11,590 bases of DNA. Source: Desulfobacteraceae bacterium (GTDB lineage: Bacteria; Desulfobacterota; Desulfobacteria; Desulfobacterales; Desulfobacteraceae). Positions 1 to 7,462 of this stretch are shown here, in pieces. The DNA is taken from contig JAABSK010000067.1 of assembly GCA_011390435.1 (NCBI GenBank), positions 1 to 11,590 of the forward strand. Reading direction: 5' to 3'. The notes beneath the pieces are model-generated. The model saw only the letters and a list, made by a program, of their open reading frames with translations, was not told the origin of the DNA and searched no databases. The first letter of the stretch is position 1, and each line of letters opens with the position of its first letter. The position numbers were made by a program, and so were the translations under genes.

Positions 1-403
1 GGATATTTAACATTTGCAGTGCATCAAGAAGTTCCTGCATGGGCCGTTCACACATGCGCGCATCACCGGTCAGGGTATATGGAGTCTTTCCCAGGGCAGC
101 GATCCCTGCCAAAAGGCGCATGGAAGTCCCTGAGTTTCCCAGATAAATACTGGATTCACATGGCTTTGGATATCCGCCGAAACCGGTGATCTGGTATGTG
201 TCACCAGTCTGTTTGTCAATACCGGCACCCATATTTGCCAGTGCCGCCATGGTCAGTGAAATATCATCGCTGTTCAGAAGACTGGCAATGGTTGAGGTGC
301 CGCAGGACAGGGCAGCGCAGATCAACATGCGATGGGAAATGCTTTTTGAGCCTGGAATGCCAATGGTTTGTTCAGTAATCTGCCGGGGTGTGATCTGTTT
401 CAT
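1..403 (-). CDS. aroA: 3-phosphoshikimate 1-carboxyvinyltransferase (EPSP synthase), N-terminal part
   Basis: EPSP synthase transfers the enolpyruvyl group of PEP to shikimate-3-phosphate, the sixth step of the cytoplasmic shikimate pathway. The ATG at 403-401 opens a frame with no stop to the window edge, so 134 codons of a family usually about 430 residues long are seen. Visible signatures are PGSKSISHR at residues 17-25, which binds shikimate-3-phosphate, LGNSGTSMR at 88-96, the PEP-site loop, and a GDARMCERPM stretch near 114-123 that matches the family GD.SL..RPM motif. The residue after the loop arginine is Leu97, where E. coli has Pro101; this alone does not decide the enzyme class. 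The start is well supported: GGAG lies 8 bases upstream, and the ATG directly follows the aroE stop codon (TAAATG). It is probably co-transcribed and coupled with aroE. The rest of the gene lies outside the window. Confidence 0.95.
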   Translation of the reverse strand, partial: MKQITPRQITEQTIGIPGSKSISHRMLICAALSCGTSTIASLLNSDDISLTMAALANMGAGIDKQTGDTYQITGFGGYPKPCESSIYLGNSGTSMRLLAGIAALGKTPYTLTGDARMCERPMQELLDALQMLNI

Positions 404-1216
404 TTATCGGTCTCCATTCAGGATCGCCTGGCGCATGATTTCAATGTCCGGAAAGATATCGGTCCATAATTGAAACTGGGCAGCACCCTGATTCAGGAAC
501 ATGGACAACCCGTCAATGGTTGTGCATCCCTGTTGTTTTGCTTCGGTTAAAAATCGGGTCTCTAAAGGGGTGTATACCACATCCATTACCAGCGAGCCAG
601 GTGTCAGGCAGTCTGAAGGCAGCGGGGTCTGATCAACTGACGGATGCATGCCCACAGCGGTGGTATTGATGACAATATCTGCAGACAGGTCTGCGATCGA
701 CCGGGTATCTGCCAGGGGGATAAACCGGCCCTGAAATTTTGATGCCAGTTTTTTACCGGCATCATGGCTGCGGTTGACAATGGTCAGGCATCCCCCCTCT
801 TTGTGAATTCCATAGGCAACTGCTCTGGCAGCCCCTCCTGCACCGATGATACATACCTGTTTGCCACTGATGCCAAAGGGTTTCAGTGGCCGGACAGCGG
901 CCATGCAATCGGTGTTGTACCCCAGAAGGCGGTTGTTTTTGTGCACAATGGTATTCACAGCTCCCATGGCCATGGCATCCGGAGAGATCCAGTCCAGATG
1001 TGTCAGGATCGATTCTTTAAACGGAATGGTAATGGATGCGCCCCTGATGTTCAGGGTCTGGATCGCATCGACACCTGCCTTGATGTCATTGATTTCAAAG
1101 GCCAGGTAGGCGGCATTGATCCGGTAGTGTGAAAAACAGGCATTGTGAATCACCGGGCTTCTGGAATGGCTGACAGGACTGCCGAAAATGCAGTACAGGC
1201 GGGTGGATGCATCCAT
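404..1216 (-). CDS. aroE: Shikimate dehydrogenase (NADP+)
   Basis: Reduces 3-dehydroshikimate to shikimate with NADPH in the cytoplasm, one step before shikimate kinase and two before AroA. With the ATG at 1216 it has 270 residues, the normal length for a stand-alone AroE; there is no fused AroD domain. The N-terminal substrate domain shows SHSRSP at residues 16-21, ITIPFKE with the likely catalytic Lys67 (E. coli Lys65), GAVNT at 85-89 and GYNTD with the partner Asp103. The NADP domain has the glycine loop GAGGAAR at 125-131 and an NRS motif at 148-150, consistent with NADP preference. Late motifs are INTTAVGM and DGLSMFLNQGA. The start is slightly uncertain: a TTG at 1219 is in frame and lies 8 bases from a GGAGGGGAG element, while the ATG at 1216 lies 11 bases from it. 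I prefer the ATG. Its first base is the last base of the pheA stop codon (TGATG), which implies translational coupling. Confidence 0.96.
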   Translation of the reverse strand: MDASTRLYCIFGSPVSHSRSPVIHNACFSHYRINAAYLAFEINDIKAGVDAIQTLNIRGASITIPFKESILTHLDWISPDAMAMGAVNTIVHKNNRLLGYNTDCMAAVRPLKPFGISGKQVCIIGAGGAARAVAYGIHKEGGCLTIVNRSHDAGKKLASKFQGRFIPLADTRSIADLSADIVINTTAVGMHPSVDQTPLPSDCLTPGSLVMDVVYTPLETRFLTEAKQQGCTTIDGLSMFLNQGAAQFQLWTDIFPDIEIMRQAILNGDR

Positions 1217-2301
1217 CAACTCTGCAGCTCCCCTCCGTTAAACACAGGGTAGGACCCCAGTATCTTCAAAGACAGCGAATGGTGGCGGATCTCGTCAATC
1301 GTTGTTTTTACCCTGTCTTCAGCATGATGGCCCTCAATATCCAGAAAAAAATAATAGCTCCAGTTTTGATCCCGGGTCGGCCTGGATTCAAGCTTCAGCA
1401 TATTGACACCGGCCTTGTCCACCGGTTCAATGGCTTTAAACAGCGCTCCGGGTACATGGGGCGTGGAAAACATGATCGAGGTTTTATCCCGGCCGGTGGG
1501 CTGTGGCATCTCTTTGCCAATGATCAGAAACCGGGTGATGTTTCCGGAGTGGTCTTCAATTCTGGATTCAACAACCTGCAGAGCATAAATATAGGCTGCC
1601 TGCATGGAAGCAATGGCAGCGATTGTTTTGTCCTGAGCAGCCAGAACAGCAGCCTTGGAGGTGCTGCTGGTTTCAATCTGTTCAGCAGTGGGGAATTTTT
1701 TTTGAATCCACCCGCGGCATTGTGCCAGCGCCTGTGGATGGGAATAAATTTTTTGAACATCATCAGGTTCACCAGTAATCGACAAAAGCGCATGGGAAAC
1801 CGGCTCAAAGTGCTCGGCACAGATGTTCAAATCAAAGTCTGCAAACAGATCCAGGGTATGGTTTACCGCACCTTCAATCGAGTTTTCCACCGGGACCACG
1901 CCAAAGTGACTTTCCTGTTTTTCAACCTCCCTGAACACTTCATACAGGTTAGGCTGCTCGACAAAACGGCCTGAATGTTTAAAATGGGTCACGGCAGCCA
2001 TGTGGGTGTAGCTGGCTTTGGGACCCAGAAAAGAAATGGTTTTGGGGCGCTGAATCTCTCTTGTGGCGTGGATCATGACATTGAAGATGTAGCGGATCAG
2101 GTTTTTGTCTGCCGGCCCTGGATTTTCTTTCAGCAGCTTTTCAATCACTTTTCGCTCTCGGGTCCGGTCCAGGATCTGTCCGCCGGTTTCTGCCTTGATA
2201 TCGCCAACTTTTCTGCCGATGTTCAGCCGTTGGTTGATCAGATCAAGGAGTTGAAGATCAATGGCATCGATCTGATCCCGTAAAAGATTAAGATCGGTCA
2301 T
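1216..2301 (-). CDS. pheA: Bifunctional chorismate mutase / prephenate dehydratase (P-protein)
   Basis: Converts chorismate to prephenate and then to phenylpyruvate, the committed branch to phenylalanine. It has 361 residues and the standard three-part architecture. An AroQ-type chorismate mutase covers about residues 1-85, with Arg8, Arg25, Lys36, Asp45, Arg48 and Glu49 matching the E. coli active-site set (R11, R28, K39, D48, R51, E52). Prephenate dehydratase covers about 88-262, with VPVENSIEG at 136-144, SHPQA at 187-191 and the catalytic TRF at 256-258. An ACT domain covers about 274-352, with a GALF element near 285 and ESRP at 305-308, the residues that bind phenylalanine in this family. 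Feedback inhibition by phenylalanine is therefore likely (inference). The ATG at 2301 has AGGA about 9 bases upstream and lies inside the end of the CNNM-CBS gene (14-base overlap). aroE begins at its stop codon. Confidence 0.97.
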   Translation of the reverse strand: MTDLNLLRDQIDAIDLQLLDLINQRLNIGRKVGDIKAETGGQILDRTRERKVIEKLLKENPGPADKNLIRYIFNVMIHATREIQRPKTISFLGPKASYTHMAAVTHFKHSGRFVEQPNLYEVFREVEKQESHFGVVPVENSIEGAVNHTLDLFADFDLNICAEHFEPVSHALLSITGEPDDVQKIYSHPQALAQCRGWIQKKFPTAEQIETSSTSKAAVLAAQDKTIAAIASMQAAYIYALQVVESRIEDHSGNITRFLIIGKEMPQPTGRDKTSIMFSTPHVPGALFKAIEPVDKAGVNMLKLESRPTRDQNWSYYFFLDIEGHHAEDRVKTTIDEIRHHSLSLKILGSYPVFNGGELQS

Positions 2302-3550
2302 GGTGTTTTTCCTGTTCTTTTTTCAAAATAAAGCTTTGAATCCGGTTTCCATCCATATCCTTAACCGTTGCTGTCCAGTTTTGAAACACGATGGATTCAC
2401 CGGATTTGGGGATACGGCCGATCTGTTCAAGAAAATATCCGGAAAAGGTGTCATAGGTGTTGGATTCAGGAATTTCAATCTGGATCTGGTGGTTGAGATC
2501 ATCAATATCGATCCTGCCGGCAACAAGCCATTTATTGTCTTTCAGACGGATGATATCCGGTGTCATATGATCGGTTTCATCGGTGATTTCTCCAATAATC
2601 TCTTCGACCACATCTTCAAGGGTGACAATGCCGGAAACACCACCATGTTCATCCACCACCACGGCAAGATGATTTTTTTTCTGCTTGAAATCCTGCAGCA
2701 GGGAATCAAGTTTTTTGGATTCCGGGATGAAATAGGGTTTTTTCATGATCTGTTTGACATCCAGCGCAGACTGGCTGCTGGTGGAGCAGGCTTTAAGGAA
2801 ACTGGAAAACAGATCCTTGACATGCAGGATACCAATGACATTGTCGATACTGTCTTCGATCACCGGGATTCTGGAATATCCGGTTTTGATAATCTCTTCA
2901 ACGTTCATGGGGTCTGATGCATCAATAATAAACATGTCTGCCCGGGGGGTCATGATTTCAGAACACGATGTATCATCAAATTCAAAAATGTTGGTGATAA
3001 ACACTTTTTCTTCCGCTTTGATCTCCCCTTCTCCTTCCACAACCTCCACCATGGTCATCAGTTCATCTTCTGTAACAGTCTCTTTTTTGCTTTTAATACT
3101 GCCATGGAGTCTGGGGATAAAATTCAGCATAAAAATCAGCGGATAAAAAAGTTTGGACAACCCATACAGTGGATAGATAACCAGCCGGGATACCATCAGG
3201 TTGTTGTGGCTGGCAAAGGATTTGGGGAAAATTTCACCAAACACCAGAATTAAAAGCGTCATGATTCCGGTGGCAATTCCCACGGCATTGGACCTGAAAT
3301 ATGAGATGGCGATGGAAGTAGCAATGGCGGAAGCTGTAATATTGACAAGGTTGTTACCGATGAGGATGGTGGTCAGCAGAATGTGGGAGTTCTCTTTCAT
3401 TCTGAAAATCAATTCACCGGTTTTTGTGCCGTCTTTGGCAATGTGCAGGGCTTTGATTTTACTGATGGAAAAAAGCGCGGTTTCTGATGATGAAAAAAAA
3501 CCAGATAAAAAAAGACAGATGACAAGCAAGATCAGTTCAATGGTCAGCAA
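2288..3550 (-). CDS. CNNM/DUF21-CBS-CorC_HlyC membrane protein (CorB/CorC-like)
   Basis: Member of the UPF0053/CNNM family of inner-membrane proteins, linked in several bacteria to magnesium or cobalt efflux and resistance; the ion here is not known. The 420 residues hold a CNNM (DUF21) transmembrane domain at about 1-150, with GFFSSSETALFS at 17-28, GNNLVN at 65-70 and FGEIFPKSFA at 104-113. A CBS pair follows at about 196-325, with EIMTPR at 198-203 and VVDEHGG at 298-304, and then a CorC_HlyC domain at about 333-412. The start is TTG at 3550: an in-frame TGA lies two codons upstream, and no in-frame ATG occurs before codon 51, which would remove the first membrane segment. AAAGGA lies 11 bases before the TTG. 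It sits between lpxB, after a 63-base gap, and pheA, which it overlaps by 14 bases. Its tie to either pathway is unknown. Confidence is high for the family and low for the substrate. Confidence 0.9.
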   Translation of the reverse strand: MLTIELILLVICLFLSGFFSSSETALFSISKIKALHIAKDGTKTGELIFRMKENSHILLTTILIGNNLVNITASAIATSIAISYFRSNAVGIATGIMTLLILVFGEIFPKSFASHNNLMVSRLVIYPLYGLSKLFYPLIFMLNFIPRLHGSIKSKKETVTEDELMTMVEVVEGEGEIKAEEKVFITNIFEFDDTSCSEIMTPRADMFIIDASDPMNVEEIIKTGYSRIPVIEDSIDNVIGILHVKDLFSSFLKACSTSSQSALDVKQIMKKPYFIPESKKLDSLLQDFKQKKNHLAVVVDEHGGVSGIVTLEDVVEEIIGEITDETDHMTPDIIRLKDNKWLVAGRIDIDDLNHQIQIEIPESNTYDTFSGYFLEQIGRIPKSGESIVFQNWTATVKDMDGNRIQSFILKKEQEKHHDRS

Positions 3551-3613
3551 CGTTCAAAAAGTCCTTTTCTCTTTACGAATCAAACGGTTAAATATCAGAT
3601 TACTTAATACCAT
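3551..3613 (-). other. 63-base intergenic gap between lpxB and the CNNM-CBS gene
   Basis: This is the longest non-coding stretch in the window. It is AT-rich and contains the ribosome binding site of the downstream gene. I see no stable hairpin followed by a T-run, and no pair of hexamers at good spacing that would make a clear sigma-70 promoter. If the cluster is divided into two transcripts, this is the most likely place, but the sequence alone does not show it. Confidence 0.4.
3562..3567 (-). promoter_or_regulatory. Ribosome binding site for the TTG-started CNNM-CBS gene
   Basis: AAAGGA on the minus strand lies 11 bases before the TTG at 3550. It supports that non-ATG start, because an in-frame stop just upstream rules out any earlier start. 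Confidence 0.55.
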
Positions 3614-4801
3614 TCAGGTGGTTTTGTCAAATTCAATATCTCTTAACATCTTCAGGGCAATGCGGGCGGTTCTCAGGGATGCCCCCTTTTTTCCGAGAAA
3701 CCGTCGGACGCTTTGCAGCTCCCTGCAGAAATATGGTAGATTTTCCAGCATATGCAAGGCGTGCGCACTGATTTTATCGGCATTGGCATCCGCCTGGAGC
3801 AGTTCCGGCATGACCGGTTTGTTGCAGATCAGGTTGGCCAGGCCCACATACGGAATTTTCACAAAAAACCGGGCAATGCGGTAGGTCAGCGCAGACACGC
3901 GATAGATCAGAATGGTGGGCACACCGCACAGTGCCGCCTCCAGCGTAACCGTGCCAGAAGCGGCAATCACCAGGTCAGACTGCTGCAACAGCGATTTGAC
4001 CGGGCCCTCGTAAATATCAATGTCAGGCACGGCAGTTTGGGATTGTCTGATAATGGTTTCAATCTGTGAGCGCTGAACCGCATCTGCTTTTGAAATTAAA
4101 AATTTGACCGCAGGGTTCTGCTGATGAATCAGGCCTGCCGCCTGGAGCATGATCCCCAGCAGGTTGGTGATTTCAGCGGTTCTGGAGCCGGGCAACAGGC
4201 TGATCGTCAATAAATTGTTTGCGGTTTCAGGTTTTTTATCAGTACAGGGTCCTGTGAAAACACAGCTGGTGGATTCCGGGTATTCATCTATCAGGGGGTT
4301 GCCGACATAGGTGGCTGGGATACGGGCAGATTTAAAGATTTTTTCTTCAAACGGTAAAATCAGCGCAGCATGATCCACATATCTGGCAATGGTTTTTAGC
4401 CGTGATTTTTTCCAGGCCCAGACTTTGGGGGTGATGTAATATAAAATTTTTGTGTTGCAGTGTTCTTTTGCATAGCGGGCAGCCTTTAAATTAAATCCGG
4501 GATAGTCCACAAGAATTATCAGATCCGGGGGATGGACGCGCAGTTTTTGCCGGAAGCAGCTGAAGGCCTTTTTGATGCTGGCAAACTGCATCAGCACCTC
4601 ACTGACCCCCATGGCGGACAACTCAGCAATATCGTAGAAAAGATCAACCTTCTGACTGCGCAGGTGTGCGCCGCCAATACCGGAAATGTATACCCCTGGA
4701 TTTATCCGGCAGATCTGGGCCACCAGGCGGGCAGCATGAAAATCTCCGGATGGTTCACCGGTTAAAACCAGTATATGAGCACTTTTGGCAGGAAGATTCA
4801 T
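3614..4801 (-). CDS. lpxB: Lipid-A-disaccharide synthase
   Basis: Glycosyltransferase family 19 enzyme that joins UDP-2,3-diacylglucosamine to lipid X (2,3-diacylglucosamine-1-phosphate) to give the beta-1,6 disaccharide of lipid A, acting at the inner face of the inner membrane. The 395 residues are close to the usual family length. Motifs run in order: GEPSGD at 15-20, VDYPGFN at 98-104 with Asp99 matching the catalytic Asp98 of E. coli, YYITPKVWAW at 121-130, LLPGSR at 202-207, ASGTVTLEAAL at 281-291, and a PYVGLANL segment near 317-324 followed by PELLQ. The ATG at 4801 overlaps the lpxI stop codon as ATGA, and no strong ribosome binding site is seen, so translation is probably coupled to lpxI. 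That pairing makes sense because LpxI makes lipid X, one of the two LpxB substrates. The gene is intact, and no fusion is seen. Confidence 0.97.
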   Translation of the reverse strand: MNLPAKSAHILVLTGEPSGDFHAARLVAQICRINPGVYISGIGGAHLRSQKVDLFYDIAELSAMGVSEVLMQFASIKKAFSCFRQKLRVHPPDLIILVDYPGFNLKAARYAKEHCNTKILYYITPKVWAWKKSRLKTIARYVDHAALILPFEEKIFKSARIPATYVGNPLIDEYPESTSCVFTGPCTDKKPETANNLLTISLLPGSRTAEITNLLGIMLQAAGLIHQQNPAVKFLISKADAVQRSQIETIIRQSQTAVPDIDIYEGPVKSLLQQSDLVIAASGTVTLEAALCGVPTILIYRVSALTYRIARFFVKIPYVGLANLICNKPVMPELLQADANADKISAHALHMLENLPYFCRELQSVRRFLGKKGASLRTARIALKMLRDIEFDKTT

Positions 4802-5616
4802 TGGATATCATCGTCGGAGCAGGCCAGAATGGAAATTTTGTGCTGGTCTGCCAGTGCGATCATTTCAGTTCGGTCAAAGGAAAGGGATTTTTCCGCTTCC
4901 AGGACCAGGACGGTTCCGCCAGCCGCATGAAGGGTTTCAATGGTCTTAACACCGGAAGATGGTAAATCAAACCGAAGATCCTGTCCGGGTTTACACAATT
5001 TGACCACCACCATTCCATTGCCGGTTGACAGGCGGCCGGCACGCAGAATTGTTGCATCTGTTCCATCAATGGCTTCAACCGCAAGCACACTCCCGTTGCT
5101 GATGGCGACACATTGACCGATATCCAGTTTTCCGATTTCCCGGGCAATTTTCCATCCTTGATGGATATCTTTTTTTTCCGCACGGTCAGGTTTGCGTTTT
5201 GTCCAGAGTCCTTTGGGACTGATCAGCTCCGGAAGCAAAAAGGTCGACGGCATGATGGTAATTCCATGTTTCAACAGCAGATCGGAAAAAGCGGTCAGCA
5301 CCGTATCATCATGGGTGATGGCTGTTTTTGCAATAAACGACAATCCCTTGAGATCCGGGCGGATATCTTTGAAAACACGCGTCTTCTGGATACTGCCCAG
5401 CATGATAACCCGGGTGATTCCATGAATATTAAAATAGCGGATCAGCCGAGAAATCTGTCCGACATAAAGGTAATGAAGATCTTCAACCAGCGTTGCCAGA
5501 GCAGGATCTGTTTCAGATTTGAATCCGACTGCAAAAATTCTGTGGCCCTGTTCAGCCGCTTTTGCTGCAAAAAGGAGGGGGAATTGACCGCCTCCGGCAA
5601 TGAGCCCGATATTCAT
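4798..5616 (-). CDS. lpxI: UDP-2,3-diacylglucosamine pyrophosphatase LpxI (DUF1009 family)
   Basis: Hydrolyses UDP-2,3-diacylglucosamine to lipid X and UMP, the fourth step of lipid A synthesis. LpxI is unrelated to the metallophosphoesterase LpxH and replaces it in alphaproteobacteria, deltaproteobacteria and some other groups. The 272 residues are typical. The N-terminal domain opens with GLIAGGGQFPLL at residues 4-15. GSIQK lies at 74-78, a THDD motif at 101-104, and in the C-terminal domain RAGR at 192-195, GNGMVVVKLCKPGQD at 199-213 and FDLPSSGVKT at 216-225. Asp217 in the last motif is the likely counterpart of catalytic Asp225 in Caulobacter LpxI (alignment by eye). The gene starts 5 bases after the lpxA stop with only a weak ribosome binding site, and it overlaps lpxB by 4 bases. 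Its position between lpxA and lpxB supports the assignment independently of the motifs. Confidence 0.95.
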   Translation of the reverse strand: MNIGLIAGGGQFPLLFAAKAAEQGHRIFAVGFKSETDPALATLVEDLHYLYVGQISRLIRYFNIHGITRVIMLGSIQKTRVFKDIRPDLKGLSFIAKTAITHDDTVLTAFSDLLLKHGITIMPSTFLLPELISPKGLWTKRKPDRAEKKDIHQGWKIAREIGKLDIGQCVAISNGSVLAVEAIDGTDATILRAGRLSTGNGMVVVKLCKPGQDLRFDLPSSGVKTIETLHAAGGTVLVLEAEKSLSFDRTEMIALADQHKISILACSDDDIQ

Positions 5617-5621
5617 CCTGA

Positions 5622-6392
5622 CTATCTGGTGATCCCTCTGTTTGAGTTGACAATAAAATCGATGAAATTCCGGACTTCCGGAGTCTGTTCAACTTCGGCC
5701 TTTACCCGTTCAGATGCCTGTTTCACGGTTAAGCCGATACGAAAAAAAATCCGGTAGGTTTTTTTCAGTTCCTTCAGGGTTGAATCTGAAAACCGGTTGC
5801 GCTTTAATCCCACATTGTTTAATCCATGAAGGGTGGCCCGGTCACCTGCTGCAATGACATACGGGGGAATATCCTTGACCACAGCAGATTTTCCGCCGAT
5901 ATAGGCATAGTCCCCTATCTGTACAAACTGGTGAATGGCCACAAGTCCTCCCACTGTCACATTGTTGCCGATGACAATATGACCGGCCAGGGTGGAATTG
6001 TTTGCCAGAATGACCTGTCTGCCGGTTTTACAGTCATGGGCAATGTGGGTGTAAGCCATCAGGTAGTTTTCTTCTCCCACCTCCGTGATGCCGCCTCCGG
6101 ATTCCGTACCTCTGTTGATCGTGACAAATTCCCGGATAATGGAGCCGGAGCCAATTTTCAAAAAGGTTTTTTCACCATGGAATTTCAGATCCTGGGGAGC
6201 CCCGCCAATGGACGCATATTGAAAAATCTGGCAGTTTTCGCCAATGCTGACATACTTATCAATGGTGGTGTATGGTCCGATGGTGGTTCCTGAGCCAATA
6301 GTGACCTCCGCATTGATCATGCTGTAAGGGCCAATGGTTACATTATGGTCAATCTGTGCGGTGGGGTCAATGATAGCGGTGGGGTGAATCAT
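5622..6392 (-). CDS. lpxA: UDP-N-acetylglucosamine O-acyltransferase
   Basis: First enzyme of lipid A synthesis: moves a 3-hydroxyacyl chain from acyl carrier protein to the 3-OH of UDP-GlcNAc. The 256 residues match the family (E. coli 262). The N-terminal two thirds are hexapeptide repeats of a left-handed beta helix, and the C-terminus is a helical tail ending in a NSNRGITR stretch. Key residues are GAPQDLKF at 64-71, the catalytic His119 in HIAHDC (E. coli His125), AGH at 136-138 and HQF at 154-156. Gly167 lines up with E. coli Gly173, the residue that lets the active site take a long (C14) acyl chain; similar chain length here is an inference. The start is solid: GGAG lies 5 bases upstream, and the ATG overlaps the lpxD stop as ATGA. 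No fabZ lies between the two genes. Confidence 0.97.
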   Translation of the reverse strand: MIHPTAIIDPTAQIDHNVTIGPYSMINAEVTIGSGTTIGPYTTIDKYVSIGENCQIFQYASIGGAPQDLKFHGEKTFLKIGSGSIIREFVTINRGTESGGGITEVGEENYLMAYTHIAHDCKTGRQVILANNSTLAGHIVIGNNVTVGGLVAIHQFVQIGDYAYIGGKSAVVKDIPPYVIAAGDRATLHGLNNVGLKRNRFSDSTLKELKKTYRIFFRIGLTVKQASERVKAEVEQTPEVRNFIDFIVNSNRGITR

Positions 6393-7450
6393 GTCTGCTC
6401 CGTTGATTTGTTCTTTTTTTCCAATAGGTTCACCCTTTTTTCAAGGGACGAAAGGGTACTTCTCAATTGGGGGAGCCGGGACAGGATCCGGCTCATTTTA
6501 AGCCATGTCCGGTGGGGCATGTGCGGAATGCCTGAAACAATCTGATTTTCAGGAACATCTGCAGTCACACCGGAATAGGGTCCGACAATGGCATTGTCGC
6601 CGATGGTGATATGACCGGTGACTCCGGCTTTTCCTGCAAGAATTACATTTTTTCCGATACGGGTACTGCCGGCAATGCCCACCTGAGCCACCAGAAGAGA
6701 GTGGTCTCCGATTTTGACGTTATGGGCAATGTGAACCTGATTATCGGTTTTAACACCGCAGCCGATCTCAGTCACCCCAAGTGTTCCGCGGTCAATGGTG
6801 TTGCATGCGCCGATTTCACTGTCATCACCGATGTAAACATATCCAGTGTGGATCAGTTTCTGGTGACCAGAGGCGTTCCGGGCAAAACCAAATCCGTCCG
6901 AACCGATAACGGTACCGGAATGGATCAGCACCCGTTTGCCGATACAGGTCCGTTCCATGATCGTGACATTGGGCCGGATGACCGTATCGTCACCGATGAC
7001 TGCATGATCTCCGACATAAACACCCGGCATCAACCGGACATTGTTTCCGATGCGGACATGATCACCAATAAACACGTGGGCTTCAAAAACCGGATTTTCC
7101 CCCACCTGCAGAGCCTGCCCCATATGAACACCGGGATTGATACCCGGTGTGATTTTTCCGGGCGGATAAAAGGTTTCCACCAGTTTGAAAAATGCGATCT
7201 TCGGGTTTTCACAGCAGATGATGGTTTTATCCGCACAGCTGGCGCTGTCCGCGGGAATATGGTCCGGTACAATGACCGCGGCAGCACAGGTCTGGTCAAG
7301 GTGATTGGTAAACCGGGGTTCAACGGCAAATGTGATATCGTTTTCTGTGGCATCTTCAAACGATGACACATTGCCGATGACCCGGGAATGGCTGCCGATC
7401 ACCCGGATTGCACCAACCTTTTCAGCCACCTGGGAAATAGTGAGTTTCAT
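6389..7450 (-). CDS. lpxD: UDP-3-O-acylglucosamine N-acyltransferase
   Basis: Third enzyme of lipid A synthesis: adds the N-linked 3-hydroxyacyl chain to UDP-3-O-acylglucosamine, using acyl-ACP. The 353 residues are a little longer than E. coli LpxD (341). An N-terminal uridine-binding domain covers about residues 1-98, with [13 protein letters not shown] at 29-41 and the ENPK segment at 81-84. The hexapeptide beta helix runs from about 104 to 300, with GSDGFGFA at 183-190, NTIDRGT at 217-223, and IAHN at 241-244 holding catalytic His243 (E. coli His239). The C-terminal part at about 321-346 is a helical, leucine-rich segment, probably the trimer-forming coil. The gene starts 12 bases after the skp stop without a strong ribosome binding site, which suggests read-through from skp. 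It overlaps lpxA by 4 bases. No lpxC lies nearby in the window. Confidence 0.97.
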   Translation of the reverse strand: MKLTISQVAEKVGAIRVIGSHSRVIGNVSSFEDATENDITFAVEPRFTNHLDQTCAAAVIVPDHIPADSASCADKTIICCENPKIAFFKLVETFYPPGKITPGINPGVHMGQALQVGENPVFEAHVFIGDHVRIGNNVRLMPGVYVGDHAVIGDDTVIRPNVTIMERTCIGKRVLIHSGTVIGSDGFGFARNASGHQKLIHTGYVYIGDDSEIGACNTIDRGTLGVTEIGCGVKTDNQVHIAHNVKIGDHSLLVAQVGIAGSTRIGKNVILAGKAGVTGHITIGDNAIVGPYSGVTADVPENQIVSGIPHMPHRTWLKMSRILSRLPQLRSTLSSLEKRVNLLEKKNKSTEQT

Positions 7451-7462
7451 GACAATATCTTA

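Noticed and set aside
1207..1974. Long plus-strand open frame (255 codons) across pheA
   Set aside because: It is antisense to a fully motif-supported pheA gene and has no recognisable domain or ribosome binding site. It is a shadow of the codon bias of the real gene.
2300..2917. Plus-strand open frame (205 codons) antisense to the CNNM-CBS gene
   Set aside because: No domain is recognisable, and the opposite frame has clear CBS and CorC_HlyC motifs.
3551..3572. Possible terminator from the AAAAGGACTTTTT stretch after lpxB
   Set aside because: The stem would be only about five A/T-rich pairs with a loop too short to fold, so it is not a credible intrinsic terminator. It is better read as the ribosome binding site region.
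3201..3884. Plus-strand open frame (227 codons) spanning the lpxB / CNNM-CBS junction
   Set aside because: It overlaps two solid minus-strand genes and has a low-complexity, Ser/Arg/Leu-rich composition without any known motif.
5826..7100. Repetitive GGxxI-type pattern as a possible DNA repeat array
   Set aside because: The periodicity is at protein level: it comes from hexapeptide repeats of LpxA and LpxD, and the DNA copies are too divergent to be a repeat element or CRISPR.
6611..7366. Plus-strand open frame (251 codons) across lpxD
   Set aside because: Its Asp/Gly/Thr-rich repeats are the reverse reading of LpxD hexapeptide repeats, not an independent repeat protein.
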